From: Bacillota bacterium
GTDB taxonomy: Bacteria; Bacillota; Negativicutes; DSM-13327
Assembly (NCBI GenBank): GCA_017889585.1
Contig: JAGFZX010000012.1
Span: forward strand, 20,666-84,665
DNA: 64,000 nt
Direction: 5' to 3'
The notes under the pieces are model-generated. The model was not told the origin of the DNA and made no database searches. It saw only the letters and a list, made by a program, of their open reading frames with translations. Below, piece by piece: positions 27,491 to 36,756 of this stretch (positions are counted from its first letter, which is position 1; every line of letters starts with the position of its first letter). A program made the position numbers and the translations under genes.

Positions 27491-29056
27491 TTAATGTGAC
27501 ACAATGGAAGCACTTTTTTTCTGCAGCCTATTGCCTGGCATAAACAAAGCAACTACGGCTAAAATCACCAATATGATGGCCATGAAGTTGTAAACATCTC
27601 TGTAGGCAAGAATACTGGCCTGATGGAGAAGTTCTTTATAAATCTGCCCCATAGCTGATGTTGCTGCTTGTGATGCGGGTATGCCCAAGTCTATCATTGC
27701 CTTTGTGTAAGTCGAAAGAGCACTATGATATCCAGCATCGCTATTTGTCAAATGCTGTACTAGATTCGCTTGCTGTATTTGCTGATTATGAGCAAGAAGA
27801 CTTGTGACAAGTGCGATGCCAATACTACCACCAAGATTTCGCATTAGAGAAATAATCGCAGAGGCATTGCTGCTCTTTTCTGGTGAGATTTTCGAGAAGG
27901 CGAGGGTACTAGCAGGCACGAATAAAAATGGTAAGCCGATCATCTGCAAGATACGTACGAAGACGAAGGTATTGTAATCAGTCTGTGGTGTCACAAGCCC
28001 GGTTGCCCATAGACCAAGAGCGGTCATCAGCATGCCGAAAGAAATTAGATATCGGGCCTGAATTTTATTTACCAATCTTCCAGCAATAGGCATTACAAAG
28101 AGAACAGCTATCCCACTTGGCGAAAGTACAAGCCCAGACAAAGTGGCGTTATATCCGAAGTTTGATTGAACCAACATGGGTAATAGCGTGGAACTTGAAT
28201 ATAGAGCAAAGCCGACAAAGAACATCATTATGCACGGCATGGCGAAGCTGGGAATAGCAAAGAGTTTCAGATCGACTACCGGATTTTTTTGCCCCAATAA
28301 CCAAAAGATTGCCAAAGCGAGGCCAGCGACACTGATAAAGGTAAAAGCCATGATAAAATAACTGTCCATCCAATCTTCCTGTTGCCCTTTATCCAGAACG
28401 ATTTGTAGCGCTCCGAGTCCTAGGGCGACTAAACTAAGGCCAATATAATCGATAGAGCCGATTTTTCGTTTTTGCGCACTGGGCGGATCCTGGACCAGAA
28501 CCTTGACCAAAAAGGCAGCTAATAGGCCGACAGGTACGTTCATGAAAAAAATCCAGCGCCAACTAAAATTATCAGTAATATAGCCGCCTAGAGTCGGCCC
28601 TAGTATAGGCGCTAATACCGTCGTTATACCTGTGATAGCAAATGCCATCCCCAATTTTTCGGCAGGAAAGCTATCTTTAATGATGGCCTGCTGAGTGGGT
28701 TGCAAACCACCGCCTGCTAGTCCCTGCAATAATCGGAATACAATCAGCATAGGTAGCGAATTCGCAATACCACACATAAACGAGGTCAAGGTAAATCCTA
28801 AAATACAAACAATAAAAAAGTTCTTGCGCCCCATGAGAGCCGACAACCAGCCAGAAAGGGGAAGAACGATACCATTGGCCACCAGATAGGAGGTCAAAAC
28901 CCATGTGCTTTCCTCCGAACTAGCACCGATCGACCCAGAAATTTGCGAAAGTGCAACATTGGCAATCGTTGTGTCTAACACTTCCATGAAAGCGGCAAGA
29001 CTGACTACAATAGATACGAGAAATGGATTGGATGGTTTTAGTGTAGCGTCACTCAT
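27491..29056 (-). CDS. emrB: DHA2-family MFS multidrug exporter (EmrB-like)
   Basis: The 521-residue protein has fourteen predicted membrane segments. MEVLDTTIANVALSQISGS near the N-terminus and GWLSALMGRKNFF are DHA2 family signatures. With the HlyD-like partner it would form an EmrAB-type pump; in a diderm the adaptor reaches toward the outer membrane. Its ATG overlaps the end of the adaptor gene by eight bases. An outer-membrane TolC partner is not in the window. Confidence 0.93.
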   Translation of the reverse strand: MSDATLKPSNPFLVSIVVSLAAFMEVLDTTIANVALSQISGSIGASSEESTWVLTSYLVANGIVLPLSGWLSALMGRKNFFIVCILGFTLTSFMCGIANSLPMLIVFRLLQGLAGGGLQPTQQAIIKDSFPAEKLGMAFAITGITTVLAPILGPTLGGYITDNFSWRWIFFMNVPVGLLAAFLVKVLVQDPPSAQKRKIGSIDYIGLSLVALGLGALQIVLDKGQQEDWMDSYFIMAFTFISVAGLALAIFWLLGQKNPVVDLKLFAIPSFAMPCIMMFFVGFALYSSSTLLPMLVQSNFGYNATLSGLVLSPSGIAVLFVMPIAGRLVNKIQARYLISFGMLMTALGLWATGLVTPQTDYNTFVFVRILQMIGLPFLFVPASTLAFSKISPEKSSNASAIISLMRNLGGSIGIALVTSLLAHNQQIQQANLVQHLTNSDAGYHSALSTYTKAMIDLGIPASQAATSAMGQIYKELLHQASILAYRDVYNFMAIILVILAVVALFMPGNRLQKKSASIVSH

Positions 29057-30107
29057 GTTTCACGCCTGCTCCGACCGTATGCACTGTTGGAGTAACTGAC
29101 ATGCCAGGCCCTAGGTGAATGGATTCATCGGGCAGACTATCAAACACAATTTTTACAGGAACACGCTGCACAATCTTGACAAAGTTACCAGTAGCATTTT
29201 CTGCCGGAAAGAGAGAAAAGTGCCCTCCTGTTCCAGCTTGCATGCTGTCTACTTTACCGCTTAGCTTTACATTAGGGAAGGCGTCAATCCTTATATCGAC
29301 AGCTTGACCGGGCTGCAGATGTTCTAGCTGTGTTTCTTTGAAATTGGCAATGATCCATAATTCCGTGCCGACCAGCGAGGACAGTTGTTGGCCTGCTTGC
29401 ACATAATTGCCGATTTCCACGCTACGCTTAGTAATACGACCATCAATAGGGGCAATGATTTTGGTATTGGCCAAATCATTTTCAGCTTGCACAAGATCGA
29501 CTTCAGCCTGTTTGACCTGAGCCTGCAATTGTTCACTTGTATCTTTTGCCGCTGCGATCACGCTAGTTGCCGTATTGGCGGAACGGAGATCAGCGCGCAT
29601 CTTGTTTAGAGTAGAACGTGACGATCTTTCTGTTGCGATCGCCTGATCAAGTTGCTGCTCAGAACAGGCTCCAGCATTGAAGAGACTTTCCATGCGTTGC
29701 ATATCACTTAATGATTTTTCCCAAGTAGCTTTAGCAGATGCAACCTGAGCTTGTGCTCCATCAATCGTGGATGGAGCGGAGACCGCGGTTGTTTCTAGGT
29801 TGCGATGTGAAGCATTAGCCGCCGCTTGAGCAGCTGCTAATGTAGCCTTGGCGCGATCTCGACGAATGAGATAATCGGTTGGATCAATTTCTAGCAAAAC
29901 TTCGCCTGCCTTAACTAGTTGATTATCTTGCATATGTAAGTTTTTCACATAACCTTGTACTTTCGGGCTTATAACTACAGTTCGGCCATCAATAGCAGCA
30001 TTATCGGTTGATATTTCGCCGCGTTGCAAATAATAATAAGTCCCGACTCCGCCAAGAATGAACAAAAAAACAATGAAGATTTTAATAAATTTTGCAGTAA
30101 TTTTCAT
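29049..30107 (-). CDS. emrA: HlyD-family membrane fusion protein (EmrA-like)
   Basis: The 352-residue adaptor has one N-terminal membrane helix (FIKIFIVFLFILGGVGTYYY), a lipoyl-type domain (DGRTVVISPKVQGYVKNLHM), a long coiled-coil region (residues about 75-200) and the second lipoyl half (IIAPIDGRITKRSVEIGNYV). It couples the EmrB-like pump across the periplasm. First gene of the pair; the TetR-type operator at 30164-30189 lies 57-82 bases upstream. Confidence 0.93.
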   Translation of the reverse strand: MKITAKFIKIFIVFLFILGGVGTYYYLQRGEISTDNAAIDGRTVVISPKVQGYVKNLHMQDNQLVKAGEVLLEIDPTDYLIRRDRAKATLAAAQAAANASHRNLETTAVSAPSTIDGAQAQVASAKATWEKSLSDMQRMESLFNAGACSEQQLDQAIATERSSRSTLNKMRADLRSANTATSVIAAAKDTSEQLQAQVKQAEVDLVQAENDLANTKIIAPIDGRITKRSVEIGNYVQAGQQLSSLVGTELWIIANFKETQLEHLQPGQAVDIRIDAFPNVKLSGKVDSMQAGTGGHFSLFPAENATGNFVKIVQRVPVKIVFDSLPDESIHLGPGMSVTPTVHTVGAGVKHE

Positions 30108-30163
30108 ATTACCACCCTTTCATAAGTGTTGAAGTTAGTCTTCTATATGAGCTATTTTCAACA

Positions 30164-30189
30164 TTTTCAAACAAATACTTGTTTGAAAA
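30164..30189. promoter_or_regulatory. TetR operator upstream of emrA
   Basis: TTTTCAAACAA and TTGTTTGAAAA form a perfect inverted repeat around ATAC. The core AAACAAATACTTGTTT matches the site in front of the TetR gene. Confidence 0.7.
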
Positions 30190-30288
30190 CTGATAAAAAT
30201 TAGCTTATCCTCCGGTATTACATTTTCAGGAATGTAATATCTTTTGTCTTGTAGTTTGCATCGATGAAAGCTGAAAAAAGACTTATCT

Positions 30289-30891
30289 CTATGCTTTATT
30301 TATAATACCATGTAGATAAATATGAAAGGCATGAGTCGTATATTGGGCATTAGCATCTTCCGTTAAAGGAGTAAATTTTTGAATAAGAGGTTTAGTGATA
30401 AAATAAAAATTTAGTATTCCAGCCAGAGAAATTGCTGCATAAGCGATGTTCAAGTCAGGTTGAACATCACCATTATCAATGCCTTCCTGCAAGGTACTGC
30501 GCAGAAACTGGTACACTTGAGAAAGATGCTTCTCAATAACAGGTCCGCCGTAACCCGTAGGATTGGTCACTTCGCTACTTATGAACCTGGCTAAAAAAGG
30601 TCGCTGAGCATGGATGTACGCAATCTGATCAGCATAGAATGTTAGTCTTTCAATAGGAGAGAGAGAATTATTGTTCTTCGCGACTTGCAATGCTTGCATT
30701 ATCGGCGTGAATTGTTCTTCCAGCACCGCCTGATAAAGCCCTTCTTTGCCGTTGAAATGATAGGAAATAGCAGATACATTAGTTTGGGCGCTATCAGTTA
30801 CTTCACGAACAGATACTGAGGAAAACCCTTTGGTAGCAAACAGTGGTGTTGCGATTTCAATTAGTTTTAATTGAGTATCGGTTTTCATCAT
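30289..30891 (-). CDS. TetR/AcrR-family regulator of the efflux pair
   Basis: The 200-residue protein has the N-terminal TetR helix-turn-helix (FSSVSVREVTDSAQTNVSAI then SYHFNGKEGLYQAV) and a helical ligand domain resembling CecR/YbiH-type regulators. AAGGAG precedes the ATG. It lies upstream of emrAB in the same direction; two palindromes with a shared core flank it (30164-30189 and 30929-30968), consistent with self-repression and repression of the pump. Confidence 0.9.
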   Translation of the reverse strand: MMKTDTQLKLIEIATPLFATKGFSSVSVREVTDSAQTNVSAISYHFNGKEGLYQAVLEEQFTPIMQALQVAKNNNSLSPIERLTFYADQIAYIHAQRPFLARFISSEVTNPTGYGGPVIEKHLSQVYQFLRSTLQEGIDNGDVQPDLNIAYAAISLAGILNFYFITKPLIQKFTPLTEDANAQYTTHAFHIYLHGIINKA

Positions 30892-30928
30892 AACAAACTC
30901 CTTATTTAGATTGAATTGTCTTATTTAA

Positions 30929-30968
30929 TTAGCATAATTAAAACAAATGTTTGTTTTAATTATGCTAA
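30929..30968. promoter_or_regulatory. TetR autoregulatory operator, 40-base palindrome
   Basis: Nineteen bases from TTAGCATAATTAAAACAAA are repeated as exact reverse complement after a two-base centre TG. It lies 38 bases upstream of the TetR start codon. Confidence 0.8.
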
Positions 30969-31048
30969 CACGAGTAGTATATATTGTCAAGTTTTACTAT
31001 CTAGATTACTTAAGCTAGTATTGAAGGTTCTAGTCTATCTTCATTCTG

Positions 31049-31810
31049 CTACCATTCAATTACTTCTCCTTGAATTGCGATTTTAAACCCGGCCCCCTTG
31101 ATACGATCTGTGTATTGGTCAATATTGTCACTGTAGTGAATAACATGAATTTTACCACGTTGTTCTAGAGGATATAAATCCTTCATTTGTTCTAAGCTTG
31201 GGTGGGCAGGAGTTGGAGTGCTACCAGTATGGCAGTCATGAAATACTGCTACCGTTTCTGGGTTGGCTACCAGCCTCCCTAATTCCGACTTCTCGATAGG
31301 CCCAATATCTCCTGTGAATACCACACGTATTGCCTTATTATCTCTCCCTTTCTGTCGAATACTAATCATGTAGTTGCTGGTTACTTGGGCATGCAAGCCA
31401 ATAGTTGAATAATATTCTAGCTGATATTGAGCATCTCCTGTATTATTAATTACAATTGGATTCTCAACTGTTGTTACATTTAAATAGTCTGCTGGCTTAG
31501 CGCCGTGTAAAGCAAAGAGGCTTGCAAGCAGGGGAACTTGGTCTGGCATAGCATATATCGTAGGTCGATATTGATACATATAACGACACCGTTGAGAAAA
31601 TTCCTCTAGACCGCCAACATGATCGGAATGAAAATGAGTTAGCACAACTGCATTTATGTCTTGAGCAGTATATCCTGCCGCTAACAAACTGTAACGTATA
31701 GTAGTACCAATATCTATTAACAATCGACATTCCGGAATTTCCACTAAATAATTGGTGTGATAAAATCGATCAGTAAAAGCCCCTCCAACGCCTAACGGTA
31801 TTACGCGCAT
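31049..31810 (-). CDS. Metallo-beta-lactamase-fold hydrolase
   Basis: The 253-residue protein carries the MBL zinc motif THFHSDHVGG, then FTGDIG and HDCHTG as later metal ligands, in the usual order. It resembles ribonuclease Z-like and general MBL hydrolases; the substrate cannot be deduced. There is no signal peptide. AAGGAGG before the ATG fixes the start. It is a single gene between the TetR gene and a noncoding stretch. Confidence 0.85.
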   Translation of the reverse strand: MRVIPLGVGGAFTDRFYHTNYLVEIPECRLLIDIGTTIRYSLLAAGYTAQDINAVVLTHFHSDHVGGLEEFSQRCRYMYQYRPTIYAMPDQVPLLASLFALHGAKPADYLNVTTVENPIVINNTGDAQYQLEYYSTIGLHAQVTSNYMISIRQKGRDNKAIRVVFTGDIGPIEKSELGRLVANPETVAVFHDCHTGSTPTPAHPSLEQMKDLYPLEQRGKIHVIHYSDNIDQYTDRIKGAGFKIAIQGEVIEW

Positions 31811-32516
31811 AATATTGATCCTCCTTAATTACTTGCTCTCGAATCGTGGTATTAATGCCACCTTGATAATATCATAGCCTTTCCATACAACAATTAAACA
31901 CTATTCTCACTTATTGAACGTACTGTTGCTTTCTGAATTCTAAACCAAAAAAATAAAGCCATGCAGATGATTATAAGGGACAGGTCAAAGAAAATTTAAT
32001 CTGTCATGATTAATCGAGATTGGCGAAAGAATCCACCTATATACCGCTAAATGAGTTCTATTGATTCTCATAATTTTTGTCCTTAGCGTGGTTTCTATAC
32101 AAGTTGAATAATTTAACGCCAATTGATCCACTGCTATAATAATGTGTTATCTAGAAGTCGATTTTCTAAATTCGTGCAAGCGTATATTTTCGCCTATAGC
32201 TACCGTCCCCTGAACAAAAATTCGCCTAGACCAGGACGTCTAGGCGAAGATAGAACATACTTATAAAATTCTATAAATCCACAAAAGCCTTATAAATTTG
32301 AGCTATCTCTGCTCTATCAGCACCACACACTCCACTTTTTGATAGCTAAACGATACTAATATGCGAAATAGATATTTCGCGTGGTGATTCAACATATTTG
32401 AGCTAAGGGTGTAGCCCCAATTTTAAAGTTTTACGATTAAACCCAATTTATCTAAAGCGACATAGTTCTTATTTAGGCTTCCAGCCCTTTTATTCTAGGC
32501 CTGCCTGTCCCATTAT
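31811..32516. other. Intergenic region with repeat family 1 copy C
   Basis: No gene was recognised. A short stem GACAG...CTGTC lies near 31979-32007. The segment AATAAAGCCATGC near 31953 matches the left flank of the IS6-like relic at 26866. Repeat family 1 copy C occupies about 32215-32420. Confidence 0.5.
32215..32420 (-). repeat. Dispersed repeat family 1, copy C
   Basis: Hairpin arms TTCGCCTAGAC and GTCTAGGCGAA at 32221-32248, with T5 on the minus strand. This copy keeps the longest open peptide end, LVSFSYQKVECVVLIEQR then stop, before the hairpin. The peptide recalls the C-terminus of RlmD/TrmA-type uracil methyltransferases, an uncertain assignment. Confidence 0.6.
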
Positions 32517-33110
32517 TTAGTATTTGTATGTAAAACCAATCCCAAAGCCGCGAAAGTCTTCTTCCAACTTTTCATGACCTAGATTTCTAAACTCAAGGTG
32601 ACGGTAGGTAACATTTAATTCGAGATCTTTTTGCATTCGATACGATAACCCAAATTCCACATTTGCTGAATGATCACCACCACCCAACATTGTATATAGT
32701 GTTGTACAATGCCCTAAACTCTTCATGGCAATAATACCGCCTTGAACCATATTTTGTTGTGTCAACCGCTGTCCGGAAAGTGTTTCATGCCCTTTCGTAA
32801 TCGAGTATCCTGCATAAAGTTGAATATTGGGGTCCATTTTATAAATCAGGTTTAACTCTTTATTGCTTGTCTCAAGTTGAACACCTTTAAATTTAGGACT
32901 AAAATCAATTTGGCGGTAATTTATAGCCCATCGACTGTTTAATCCCACTGTTCCGCTAATATCCCACTTATTCTGGCCGCCTCTAAAAGCATCTGGTTTC
33001 CAGTTCACATCAAGCGCTGCATGCCCAGGGGAAAATTCCTCCAAAGGGCTAGCATAACCTACTTGACAATAAATTAGAAGTGATAGAATAAGGGGTATTT
33101 TCTTCCACAT
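32517..33110 (-). CDS. Outer-membrane beta-barrel protein
   Basis: The 197-residue protein from MWKKIPLILSLLIYCQVGYA has a signal peptide cleaved near YAS, then alternating amphipathic strands (NKWDISGTVGLNSRWAINYR, IQLYAGYSITKG, ANVEFGLSYRM, ELNVTYRHLEF, GFGIGFTYKY). It ends in Tyr, the aromatic C-terminal residue typical of proteins inserted by BamA. Length suits an eight-stranded barrel. This is the strongest sign that the organism is a diderm Firmicute. AAGGAATG lies before ATG 33110. A Fur-like box lies about 165 bases upstream. Confidence 0.8.
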   Translation of the reverse strand: MWKKIPLILSLLIYCQVGYASPLEEFSPGHAALDVNWKPDAFRGGQNKWDISGTVGLNSRWAINYRQIDFSPKFKGVQLETSNKELNLIYKMDPNIQLYAGYSITKGHETLSGQRLTQQNMVQGGIIAMKSLGHCTTLYTMLGGGDHSANVEFGLSYRMQKDLELNVTYRHLEFRNLGHEKLEEDFRGFGIGFTYKY

Positions 33111-33272
33111 AATAATCATTCCTTTCATACGTACTCTAAATTTAGAATTATACCCAATTGTTTAATTATATTATCAATTTGTCCTAATTATTCATAAAGT
33201 GATGCGGTCACTTGAAAAAGCGGTTTGAGCACTTTAACTGGGCGTTTTGTTTTGCGGGGTTAAACCCTTACA

Positions 33273-33287
33273 TGATAATCATTATAT
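33273..33287. promoter_or_regulatory. Fur-like box upstream of the outer-membrane protein
   Basis: TGATAATCATTATAT matches the 7-1-7 Fur pattern TGATAAT-N-ATTATCA with two mismatches at the right edge. It lies in the only intergenic region serving the outer-membrane gene. Confidence 0.4.
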
Positions 33288-33290
33288 AAT

Positions 33291-33355
33291 CGGTTCTAGT
33301 GTAACTATTCAACAGAATCACAAATCATAGGCTTAACTTGTACACTAGAACTGAA
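33291..33355. repeat. Short inverted-repeat element
   Basis: GGTTCTAGTGTA near 33292 and TACACTAGAAC near 33345 are terminal inverted repeats around about 40 bases. The ends resemble the IS6-like motif GGTTCTAGTGCAAAA at 36757, so this may be a remnant or a miniature element. Confidence 0.4.
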
Positions 33356-33503
33356 CTACTCGCTTATCGACTATTTTAAGTAATACTCGGATAATAAAAA
33401 AATTGCGTTCTCTCCATATTTAGAGACGCAACTTTTACAATCCAAACATCTTAGTACTCGGCTACTAAAAAATTCGATAGATTTTCTCGTACACCAGAAG
33501 TTG

Positions 33504-33945
33504 TTAGACCGTTTTCTGATAAAATACACTTGGCGGTAACGCACGGGGTAATACAATATCCGATATCGCAAACCTGCCACCAGGTTTGCGCACACGATAT
33601 CCTTCCTGTAACACTCTATCTTTGTCAGCGGAAAGATTAATGACACAATTAGAGATAATCACATCAATTGTACTATCTAATAGTGGAATAGTTTCTATGT
33701 GACCTTTTAAAAACTCAGCATTAGAAATTCCAGAACGGGCCTGATTTTCTTTGGCCACTGCTAACATTTCGTCTGTCATATCTAATCCATAGGCTTTACC
33801 ATAGATCCCCGCTCTCTTTGCCGAAAGAAGTACGTCAAATCCAGCACCGCTGCCTCAGTCCACCACTACCTCCCCTACATATAATTCCGCAAGGGCTGTT
33901 GGATTGCCACATCCGAATTTTTTTTGCACCAGACCCCTTATATTT
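33504..33945 (-). pseudogene. arsM: Arsenite methyltransferase (ArsM-like) fragment with an internal stop
   Basis: Reading through gives FGCGNPTALAELYVGEVVVD, stop (TGA), [16 protein letters not shown], then [23 protein letters not shown] and [15 protein letters not shown]. This is the SAM-binding core of ArsM. About 70 N-terminal residues and the whole C-terminal part are missing, and its first codons overlap the stop of the ABC transporter gene. Leu (TTA) to TGA is a single change at the usual DLGSG position. The gene is dead. Confidence 0.8.
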
Positions 33946-34603
33946 TCGTTAATGCCCCATTGTTTAAGTGAAATTTTTTAGTAGCATAATTAGACCAATC
34001 GTCATTATGGGTTACAAATACAATTGCTTTCCCTTTGCTGACCCAGTCGCAAAAAAGAGAGAAAACTTTGGTTGCCCAGTGATGATCCAAATCATTAGTT
34101 GGCTCATCTGCTAGGATCAGACTAGGATTTCTAATCCAGGTTGTGGCAATCATGGCTCTTCTTTTTTGTCCACCGCTCAATTGGTGGGGAAGAAAATTTC
34201 GTTTATCAAGTATCCCAAGCTCATTCATTACAAATTGAATGTCTTCTTGGGATATTTCGTTATTGCCGCTGTATTTTTTTGCTAAAATGATATTTTGTTC
34301 GATCGTCAACGCTTCACATAGCTGAACGTTTTGAAATAAAAAACCGATGTTTTTCCCTCTATGTTCGGCCAAATTGTCTTCTTTGTAGTTTGTGATGTCT
34401 TTGCCTTGATAGATAATTGATCCTGATGAAGGTTTTAACAGACCTCCGATGATCATAAGCAACGTACTTTTTCCTGTTCCCGAGTCTCCCTGAATGGATA
34501 TGAAATCTCCACTGTTAATTTCAAAAGAAATATTTTTAACAGGGATGATTTGTTCGCCAACAGAATATATTTTCGTAATATTTTTCAGTTCACATATGGA
34601 CAC
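33938..34603 (-). CDS. ABC transporter ATPase, LolD/MacB type
   Basis: The 221-residue ATPase has Walker A GDSGTGKST, the signature LSGGQKRRA, Walker B LILADEPTNDLD and the switch THND. It powers the FtsX-like permease encoded immediately upstream (34603), whose stop overlaps this start. Such pairs move lipoproteins, peptides or drugs from the membrane rather than import nutrients. Confidence 0.92.
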   Translation of the reverse strand: MSICELKNITKIYSVGEQIIPVKNISFEINSGDFISIQGDSGTGKSTLLMIIGGLLKPSSGSIIYQGKDITNYKEDNLAEHRGKNIGFLFQNVQLCEALTIEQNIILAKKYSGNNEISQEDIQFVMNELGILDKRNFLPHQLSGGQKRRAMIATTWIRNPSLILADEPTNDLDHHWATKVFSLFCDWVSKGKAIVFVTHNDDWSNYATKKFHLNNGALTKI

Positions 34604-35799
34604 TATAATGCCCCCTCGGTAATAGCTTCATGAGGTTTTTGTCGGGCACTTTTTATAGCTGGCGCCAGTGCTGCGACAATCGAAATCAGTAATGAAAAAA
34701 GAATTCCACAAATTATAAAAATGATTGCAGGTAGTAGTGTCCATTCTCCCTCAGGGATAATAACAATTGCCTGTAATTTACTGATGAAGGAGGGCACTAA
34801 ACTGGCACCTATGACTCCTCCAAGCAATCCCCCTGTTACACCTAACAAAATTACTTCTGACATGACCATCTGAATGACATCTTTTTCTTTAAAACCAATG
34901 GAGCGCAGATAGCCTATTTCTCTTCTTCTGCTGGAGGTCAGTCCATTAAATTGTGCAACTAACGCGACTCCGCAGATAAGAACAAATGCACCTAGTATGT
35001 AGAACAAAATAGTAGAAATATGTTTGATCTTTTCTTTTATTTGCGTTCGGGTCTGGTCAATGGATACTGCACGAATAGGCAAGGTTAGATTACTAATACT
35101 GTTGATAAAGTTTTCAGCGTTGATACCGGGCTTTAGTTTAATCAGATATGAAGTGACTAAGTCATCAACATTTCTGTTTAAAAAGGTTTTGGGATCGAAA
35201 CTCTTTTTTCCCATTTCTCTGGCTTTACTGATATCAATGAATATAGATTCATCCATGCCGGTTCCTGTTGAATATAGTACGCCGGAAATTTTAAAAAGAT
35301 GATTTAAAAAGAAGGTTTTTGAACCGAATTCCCGGCTCATGTTCGATCCAACAATTGCTGTATCCTCTGTTATCGGATCGTTATGGTTTTGTTTCAGCCA
35401 TGGCTGCAAAATGAAGTCGGTCTGGGTATCAATTCCAACAATTCTAAGTTCTTCGCCCGTTGTACAGCACCCTAATTCGGGCAAAGTTTTCAGGAAAAAC
35501 TGATGGGTAATTTTCTGAATATCATTTTGCGGCAATTTGCCGTAAATTTCAGAAGCACTAAAATATTTCATTTGTGCAATTCCCGTGAACAGTATTTCCT
35601 GATTACTGATTTCTGTGTCATTGGGAATTAAAATTACATCTGCTCCCATTCGGTCTATACTTAATTTAATCCCCGACTGTGCGATGGATAAGATGGATAT
35701 AAAAATCACAAATAAGGCTGTTACAATCGTGCTGATAAAAATGGTAAAGATAGATTTATTTTTCCTGCGGATAATATTATAAAATGCTAATTTCCACAT
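34603..35799 (-). CDS. ABC transporter permease, FtsX/MacB type
   Basis: The 398-residue protein has one N-terminal helix (SIFTIFISTIVTALFVIFIS), a large extracytoplasmic domain and three C-terminal helices (ILFYILGAFVLICGVALVAQF; VILLGVTGGLLGGVIGASL; LPAIIFIICGILFSLLISIV), the FtsX plan. SRRREIGYLRSIGFKEKDV is the typical coupling segment. It overlaps the ATPase gene. With the DUF4418 gene it forms a set often found together in Firmicutes. Confidence 0.9.
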   Translation of the reverse strand: MWKLAFYNIIRRKNKSIFTIFISTIVTALFVIFISILSIAQSGIKLSIDRMGADVILIPNDTEISNQEILFTGIAQMKYFSASEIYGKLPQNDIQKITHQFFLKTLPELGCCTTGEELRIVGIDTQTDFILQPWLKQNHNDPITEDTAIVGSNMSREFGSKTFFLNHLFKISGVLYSTGTGMDESIFIDISKAREMGKKSFDPKTFLNRNVDDLVTSYLIKLKPGINAENFINSISNLTLPIRAVSIDQTRTQIKEKIKHISTILFYILGAFVLICGVALVAQFNGLTSSRRREIGYLRSIGFKEKDVIQMVMSEVILLGVTGGLLGGVIGASLVPSFISKLQAIVIIPEGEWTLLPAIIFIICGILFSLLISIVAALAPAIKSARQKPHEAITEGAL

Positions 35800-35819
35800 T
35801 CATTAACCTCCCAATGCCT

Positions 35820-36050
35820 TTAACAGTTACCAAAAAGTCAAAAGATTTTCTTGGTAACTCAAATAGAGAGATAATTTCATTTCTCAGATTCGAAAATTCC
35901 TGTAGATCTCTCATTCTTGGATAGGGGATATTGTTTGGTAGGATTTTTTTGATCTTGGCTGGCCGATAAGACATCACAACAATTTTTGTTGCTAAGAATA
36001 TCGCATCATCACTATCATGTGTGACCATAACCATAATCATCCTGCGATCA
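35820..36050 (-). pseudogene. SsuB/TauB-type ABC ATPase, C-terminal relic
   Basis: The frame NWTDRRMIMVMVTHDSDDAI then FLATKIVVMSYRPAKIKKIL and PYPRMRD is the end of an ATPase of the nitrate/sulfonate import family, starting just before the switch histidine (THDxDEA). The catalytic Walker motifs are missing, so it is a gene remnant between the permease and DUF4418 genes. Confidence 0.7.
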
Positions 36051-36071
36051 GTCCAATTTTTATATATAATT

Positions 36072-36476
36072 CTAATCAGGTACTTGAATAATATCTTTTT
36101 TAAACAGTGTAACAATTCCATATAATACAGAACCTACCCCGACACCTTTTATCCATAAAGCTGTTGTTATACAGGCCATGGTTTCTTTTTTACAAACCCC
36201 GATTCCCCACGAATTATTCGGAAGAAGAAATAATACAATTCCCATTCCAATAAAAAACAAGGAAGAGATTTTTTTACGTAATACATCTTCTATTCCTACG
36301 ATAATAAACAATATAGAAAGAATGACACTGGTTTTACCTGTATAAAAACATTTCATTGGTACTTCATTGCCGTTCATTAGTTGTAAATGTCCTTGACAAA
36401 CGGGAGCCCATAAAAAAATCGCGCCAAGTAACACAAAAGCTAAAAAAAATGGATTAATTTTCAAAAATTTATACAT
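36072..36476 (-). CDS. DUF4418 membrane protein
   Basis: The 134-residue protein has four predicted membrane segments and conserved cysteines (PVCQG, MKCFYTGK, VCKKETMACITT). This pattern fits DUF4418 proteins, which accompany MacB-like ABC transporters in Clostridia and relatives. Function unknown. It lies upstream of the ABC genes in the same direction, separated by an ATPase relic. Confidence 0.75.
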   Translation of the reverse strand: MYKFLKINPFFLAFVLLGAIFLWAPVCQGHLQLMNGNEVPMKCFYTGKTSVILSILFIIVGIEDVLRKKISSLFFIGMGIVLFLLPNNSWGIGVCKKETMACITTALWIKGVGVGSVLYGIVTLFKKDIIQVPD

Positions 36477-36756
36477 AACAACCTTCCCTTTATTTTAGTT
36501 ACTTTCCTATTTATAAAAAAAAGACCCTCTTTACTACGAATGCTTCTATGAATAAATCCACTTACAAATACTACATTTGCATTCATATAAATATTATATA
36601 TAACTATACAAAAATCCTTCTATATTAAAACAAAATTTTATATAAACCCCAAAATTTTTACTTTTCTGGACATGGTATCACAGTCATTTGAATACTGTTT
36701 ATAAGTACGTGACTCAATATAGGAACAACTAATATACAACAAATTCTAAAATGATT
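36477..36756. other. AT-rich intergenic region
   Basis: No reading frame, repeat or structured element could be supported here. Confidence 0.4.

Noticed and set aside
33855..33865. TGA in the ArsM GSG motif as selenocysteine
   Set aside because: The aligned residue is normally Leu, not Cys, and the gene is truncated at both ends.
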